A stretch of DNA of 64,000 nucleotides from Antedon mediterranea. Its lineage: Eukaryota; Echinodermata; Crinoidea; Comatulida; Antedonidae. The notes below the pieces were generated by a model. The model worked only from the letters and a program-made list of their open reading frames with translations, ran no database searches and had not been told where the DNA came from. The stretch covers positions 6,051,001-6,115,000 of the forward strand of contig NC_092680.1 in assembly GCF_964355755.1 (NCBI RefSeq), read 5' to 3'. The position numbers were made by a program, and so were the translations under genes. Below are positions 59,701-64,000 of the stretch, piece by piece (within the stretch, counting starts at the first letter, position 1; every line of letters begins with the position of its first letter).

Positions 59701-62700
59701 CTTGTCAATAATGTTTACTGTCTATTGGTCCTTTATAGAACACCTTGTCAATAATGTTAACTGACTGTCGGTCCTTTATAGAACACCTTGTCAATAATGT
59801 TAACTGTCTATTGGTCCTTTATAAAACACCTTGTCAATAATGTTAACTGTCTATTAGTCATTTATAGAAAACCTTGTCAATTATTCTAACCGTCTATTGG
59901 TTCTTTATACAACACCTTGTCAATAATGTTAACAGTCTATTGGCGTTCTAACACCTTGTCAATAATGACAATTGATATGACAAAACAACAAAACATTGAC
60001 AAATGACAGTTTTTTACAGAACACCCTGTAAATGTTGTTAATTGTTTTCTTTTTTTTGTTTGCAGTTAGATGACTTGAAGCGTATTGCAGAACAGCAACG
60101 CAAGACGGCGTCTGCTGCGCAAGAAGAGCTTCGTGAAGTCAGACTTGCCAATAATAAGCTTGAGAAGGACAAGGCTGAATTGGATGCTGAAGTAAGTATA
60201 TATATAGTACTATCAAACTAGTTTGACAAAAAAAAAAGTGATGCATAATTTGGGTATAACACTACCATATTTGGGCACATCACACTTTTTATGTCAAACT
60301 AGTTTGATAGTATATACAGAGTTAAAATGTGGTTCATATAATCTTGATAACTTATTTATATTCTGTACATTTAATTTAATATAGACATGCATTTATCTCA
60401 CAGTAGATCTGTGTTTTTGATGTATGTCCAAAGATTTTGTCTAGAGAAATTTTTATTTTAGTTCGGGTACATTTAGTTTTAATTTAGATAAATCTTGCTC
60501 AGATTACAATCTCTTTTGATAAACTGCATAGCAAGCATCCTAAGACTTCCAGAAATAGAAAAACATGGGCCAGCATCAACAGACCTTTATCAAATATAAC
60601 GAAATAGATTCGGGTGGGACCACCTGTTTTGCTAGTATGTAAGTAGATGTTCATATTGATTTAGATTATAAGATTATTATTTTTATAATAATCTTAATTT
60701 CTCTTTCCTTTATATAGATCGATGCTTTGAACAAGAGGATAAAGAGTTTAGAGAAGCAAAACAAGGAGAACCGTGACAACTTCCAATTGTCATTGAATGA
60801 CCGTGACGATGAACTTTCTTCCCTCCGAGAGCAAATCCGCGAGCAGCTATCCGAGTACGAGATTCTGCTAGCAACTAAAGTGTCACTTGATGCCGAGCTT
60901 GCAGCTTATAATAACCTTCTGGAAGCAGAGGAGGTTAGGTAAGTTCACAATGAATTTATTATACAGAGACAGTAGCGAATTTAGAAGGGAGAAGGCTTCT
61001 GCTTGTATCCCTGCACTTCCCCTAAATTCACCTTTTCCTCCCCATCTCAACATTAGATTTTTTTCAATGTACTCTTTTCTGTAATTTTTAATTATACTAA
61101 TAACTAAGTAAACTTGTGTTTGGTTTTACACTATTTAGTAATAGTATTATATAAACTTCAAATATGAACTGATTCTATTTTGGTTGTATATTTTCTTAAT
61201 TGTAATTATGGTACACTTTTTAAAGGATTTTGCAGCATAATTGTTTTTAACTTTGGGTTTAAATTTGATTTAGATTGAATATTACACCATCCCCACCAAG
61301 AAGCCAGACCAGATCTCAAAAGAGAGCCTCTGCTAGAACCCAGACACCAATTCGTCAACTTCGTGCTAAACGTCGACGTGTCCAAGACGCCTCCAGCCTT
61401 GTCCAGAGTGACCATTACAGTGGGTCAGTATCTATTGCGGATGTCTGCACAGATGGAAAGTTTATCAAGTTGAAAAACAACACAGAAACGGTAGTGTACT
61501 TTTGTTTTCAGTTTTGTAATAATTTTGTTTCAGTTTCTATATAATGGTTTAGGCTTTTAACACATTTTTATGTTTTTTATTTGTTTAGTTTAACACTGCA
61601 TGCATGATTGATTTTCTGTAGAACTTTTTATTTTCAGTTTTGACCCAGTAGTAAGTTTTTTTAGTGAGAATTCATACTTGTCATTATACAAAATTATATA
61701 ACCTATATAAAATATCCCAATAATGATTCGTTGTTAGAAATTGTAGTTAGATAGCCAAGTAATAGTTTTATATTTTTTTGTAGGACCAAGCTCTAGGAGG
61801 TTGGCTACTTAAGTGTTCTGTTGGCAATGATGAGGTGACATATAAATTCGGAAGCAAGTACGTGCTGAAAGCTGACCAAGAAGTGACCGTTTGGTCGTCC
61901 GGTAGTGGCCATGCCAGTAACCCACCATCTGACCTTGTGGCTAAGAATAAGCCTTCATGGGGGACTGGAGATGAAGTTTCAGCTACCTTACAGGATAATA
62001 CTGGAGAGGTAAGGTTTACCCCCCCCCCCCCAAAAAAAGAATTTTGTATTTTGAAATAAAATGAAAAAAAGAAAGAATTTTGTATTTTATTTTGACCCTA
62101 TTTATGATTGGTGATGATGAGCATTTATTTTTTTAGGGTGGCCTGTCCAGTTTCAGTGAGGAAACCTATCACTTAGGGTCCTTGATAAACAAAGGAATGC
62201 ATCAAACATATTGAATATTAAATACAAAGATAAATGCATATACATTAATTTGTACATGTATGTATCTTACCTAAGATTGTTTGTACTAATACTATAATAC
62301 AAATGTTTATTTGTTTTTAGGCTGTTGCTACCCGTTCATTGAAGAAAGAATACAGCTATAGTGATAATACAGTAAGATTTGTTTATATTATATAGCCTAT
62401 GTAAATATGTGAACGTGATTGGTTGAAACGGCATCACATGATCATTATAGTTCTCTGCGGATTTTGATATTGACTGTTAAATTTTTGTGTAGCAACTCCA
62501 TTTAGCGACAAATAAAAAATCTAAAATTCCACTGGGGTTCGAACTCCAACTCATAAAGATGCGTGCAGTCATGCGACAAGGTTATAGCTGTGGGCCATAT
62601 GAATACTCAAAATAAACATTTCAACTAAACTATGCATACATGGCGCCCTCTTTTTGTTGTGCGGCCTCTATAGATGCGACAAAAAATCGTTTGAGATTGG

Positions 62701-63243
62701 TCAATACTCACAGGAGTAACTTGATATGTGCAGGAAGGAATCATTACTTAGTAATTATTTGCCTTTATACGTTCATTCTATGCAAGGTAAGGTGAACGCT
62801 ACTCCTAACTATGCAGGCTTATTGACTTAGGCTAGCCCTAGCCGGCCCAACAGTTATTCTACTGATATTTGACTATATAATTTAACGGATATCGGTGAAA
62901 TATTAGATTTGAAATCCAATTGGCAATGATATTTTTCGAGGGAATATATATTTCCCTAAGCTTGGCATCGGTTTTACTGTATACTAGAGAGTTCTAGATC
63001 CAGAATTTTATAATCATGTTGTATTATAAAGCTCTGTCTACACAATTAAATTGACAAAAAATGTGATGTGCTCATATATGGACACGATGATGTCGTATCA
63101 CTACCATATTTGAACATATCACTACTATATTTAAACATCACACTTTTGTTGTTTGCAACTAGTTTGATAGTGTAGACAAAACTTGACATTGATTTTTTTT
63201 TCATTTTTAGGAAGGAGAAAGTTCCAAGTGTATTTTGATGTAA
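56322..63243 (+). CDS. LMNB: Nuclear lamin (B-type, CaaX), ten coding exons
   Basis: Complete 568-residue lamin, the intermediate-filament protein of the nuclear lamina. Exons: 56322-56701, 58523-58712, 59090-59182, 59400-59570, 60066-60191, 60718-60938, 61274-61490, 61784-62008, 62321-62371 and 63211-63243; all joins are GT-AG and keep frame (1707 nt with stop). Layout: head with CDK-type SP/TP sites at S24, T27 and S30; rod from about residue 40, opening LNNRLAVYIDKIHSLE and closing YNNLLEAEEVR (residues ~384-394); S400-P401 after the rod; nuclear localisation signal RAKRRRV (424-430); Ig-like lamin tail domain about 444-550 with GWLLKCS and NKPSWGTGDEV; and a terminal CILM box (565-568) for farnesylation, RCE1 cleavage and methylation. 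Length fits invertebrate lamins (vertebrate B-types are about 590). Intron 1 is the longest (1.8 kb). Introns 5 and 9 carry MITEs and intron 4 a minisatellite. Confidence 0.97.
58523..58712 (+). CDS. LMNB: Lamin exon 2: coil 1B
   Basis: Begins by completing AG|A (Arg). Encodes coiled coil FHKLEKEHASTMKKMHNLEG through LTVAKKQ. Acceptor AAAATAG, donor GTGAAT; ends in phase 0. Confidence 0.95.
59090..59182 (+). CDS. LMNB: Lamin exon 3: coil 1B end
   Basis: 31 codons, phase 0 at both ends, encoding VLRVDLENRLQSLKEELAF, which closely matches the human lamin RRVDLENRCQSLKEELEF block. Acceptor AATTTTAG, donor GTAAGC. Confidence 0.96.
59400..59570 (+). CDS. LMNB: Lamin exon 4: linker and start of coil 2
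   Basis: 57 codons, phase 0, with the conserved EIDNRRRVEYESLL-type segment. Acceptor TTATTTCAG, donor GTGAAT. Confidence 0.95.
59675..59965 (+). repeat. 43-bp minisatellite in lamin intron 4
   Basis: About 6.5 copies of a unit containing TTTATAGAACACCTTGTCAA and TAATGTTAACTGTCTATTGG. The outer copies are more diverged and shorter. Confidence 0.9.
60066..60191 (+). CDS. LMNB: Lamin exon 5: coil 2
   Basis: 42 codons, phase 0, all heptad-compatible (QEELREVRLANNKLEKDKAE). Acceptor GTTTGCAG, donor GTAAGT. Confidence 0.95.
60210..60310. mobile_element. MITE, GTCTACACTATCAAACT family, copy B (intron 5)
   Basis: 101 bp with perfect 19-bp inverted ends CTATCAAACTAGTTTGACA and TGTCAAACTAGTTTGATAG. 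The interior has the family ACTACCATATTTGGGCACAT and CACACTTTT motifs. The outer GTCTACA portion is absent, so it is a shorter variant. Confidence 0.85.
60718..60938 (+). CDS. LMNB: Lamin exon 6: coil 2 to rod end
   Basis: 73 codons plus two bases. Ends with the intermediate-filament rod-termination motif as AAYNNLLEAEEVR; the usual motif has LLEGEE, so Gly is Ala here. Acceptor TATATAG, donor GTAAGT. Confidence 0.95.
61274..61490 (+). CDS. LMNB: Lamin exon 7: NLS and start of tail domain
   Basis: Completes the split Arg, then encodes the post-rod phosphorylation site TPSPPR, the basic nuclear localisation signal and the first tail-domain strands (GSVSIADVCTDGKFIKLKN). Donor GTAGTG. Confidence 0.95.
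61784..62008 (+). CDS. LMNB: Lamin exon 8: Ig-like tail domain core
   Basis: 75 codons, phase 0, encoding GGWLLKCS, SKYVLKADQEVTVWSS, PPSDLV and the hallmark SWGTGDEV. Acceptor TTTTTGTAG, donor GTAAGG followed by a C-run in the intron. Confidence 0.96.
62139..62214 (+). other. Possible alternative terminal lamin exon without CaaX
   Basis: In intron 8, TTATTTTTTTAG is followed by an open frame of about 25 codons in the phase needed after exon 8 (GGLSSFSEETYHLGSLI and on) before TGA. If used, it would give a lamin lacking the CaaX box. No conservation argument is available, and chance is quite possible. Confidence 0.15.
62321..62371 (+). CDS. LMNB: Lamin exon 9: end of tail domain
   Basis: 17 codons AVATRSLKKEYSYSDNT; joined to exon 8 this restores the GE-AVATRS match to GEEVAQRS of human lamins. 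Acceptor TGTTTTTAG, donor GTAAGA. Confidence 0.93.
63029..63184. mobile_element. MITE, GTCTACACTATCAAACT family, copy C (intron 9)
   Basis: Ends AAGCTCTGTCTACAC and GTGTAGACAAAACTT are inverted. The interior has TGTGATGTGC, two TATCACTACCATATTTG-type motifs and CATCACACTTTTGTT. This is the best-preserved full-length member. Its right end is only 26 bp from the exon 10 acceptor. Confidence 0.85.
63211..63243 (+). CDS. LMNB: Lamin exon 10: CaaX box
   Basis: Ten codons EGESSKCILM then TAA. The separate short CaaX exon is the usual lamin arrangement. Methionine at the X position favours farnesylation. Acceptor TCATTTTTAG. Confidence 0.95.
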   Translation, partial: EGESSKCILM

Positions 63244-63900
63244 ACAATTTTATAAGATTTTAATAATGATTGAAGTAGGCAGATGGAACCAGACAAGATA
63301 GTACCTCATCACCAAAGAATATACACTAACTAGCCCATTTAGTCTTTTATATTATTTTATCCACCTCAGATAATCTAATTTAGAACCACCTCAGATAATT
63401 TGCAGACCAACTGAACCTATCTAGTTTATTAGATTTTATTGTATGAATTTATATGGGTACAATCCAGTCTGCTGTTGGAGCTGTTACCATTATCTATCTT
63501 CTTCCTGCTGATACATGATCACTATAAATAAATTATAAAGATGGTTAATAATGGTGAGCTACATTTTACCCAACTAAGTACTAAACACAGATTTGAAAGT
63601 TAAAATAAATCCTATTTCCATCATTAATCCATCAATAATGAATCATGAAATTTTCGGAAGAAACCCCATTATCTGCACTACAAAAATGAACATGATGTCT
63701 TCAACTCATTGTTAATCTTTTATATTCAAATTTGGTTGAGGATGCTGTAATTTTATATTTTTATCTTAGTTTTTTGATAAACATTATAATTGCTTTTGAT
63801 GAAAAAAATATTGGCTACTAGCTATTTTATTTTCTGTAAAATAGTTTTGCCAGTAGTTGTGTTGCTTAGATGTAAATAAAGTTACATGTACTTGTCCGCT
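63244..63900 (+). other. Lamin 3'UTR with poly(A) signals
   Basis: AATAAA occurs at 63527-63532 and at 63875-63880. The second lies in TGTAAATAAAGTTACATG with a GT-containing stretch downstream and is the better candidate for the distal cleavage site. Two transcript ends are possible. Confidence 0.6.
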
Positions 63901-64000
63901 CATAAAGCTGTTGCGTTAAGTTGTTCTATTCTCTTCTTATGTCAATATACAGTATTCCATACAGCCCTTAGGAAATCTTGCATATAATTATGAAGATGAT

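Noticed and set aside
62534-62547. GGTTCGAACTCC in lamin intron 9
   Set aside because: Box-B match alone, with no intact tRNA fold; likely an old SINE fragment.

Overview
The window is AT-rich animal nuclear DNA: spliced genes with GT-AG introns, Pol III-type SINEs, MITEs, minisatellites and long gene-poor stretches. A lamin with a CaaX box, a metazoan methylmalonyl-CoA epimerase exon and a miR-9 hairpin place it in Metazoa. The constant recurrence of the palindrome TAGGCCTA, and a transposon whose long inverted ends are built of ~15-bp tandem subrepeats (as in sea urchin TU elements), make an ambulacrarian, most likely an echinoderm, my best guess. That last step is inference.

Layout. 1-5.9 kb: AT-rich DNA with a ~16-copy ~84-bp minisatellite (2.70-4.08 kb) and an unidentified candidate minus-strand exon (4.40-4.62 kb). 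5.94-7.3 kb: a possible last exon plus 3'UTR of an unknown plus-strand gene. 8.7-9.35 kb: a ~128-bp tandem repeat. 16.7-17.35 kb: a tRNA-derived SINE followed by a MITE. 19.73-19.88 kb: the terminal coding exon of MCEE; its earlier exons were not found. 21.6-29.4 kb: an accessory belt with a 181-bp MITE, a ~1-kb array of a 28-bp repeat, a foldback MITE and two more minisatellites. 32.3-35.15 kb: a small inverted minisatellite, then a 1.8-kb foldback transposon with an 8-bp target duplication and a second small element nested in it. 36.76-37.32 kb: 217-bp tandem repeats. 42.5 kb: a second SINE copy. 45.78-46.09 kb: one MITE inserted in another of the same family. 47.6 kb: pre-miR-9 on the minus strand. 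54.1-54.4 kb: a GC-rich possible promoter. 56.3-63.9 kb: a complete ten-exon lamin gene with promoter and poly(A) signal.

The three firm genes (MCEE, mir-9, lamin) do not share a pathway: mitochondrial propionate metabolism, neural post-transcriptional control and nuclear architecture. Nothing suggests they work together. Most of the unusual content is repeat biology: nested MITEs, foldback structures, dispersed perfect hairpins and minisatellites.
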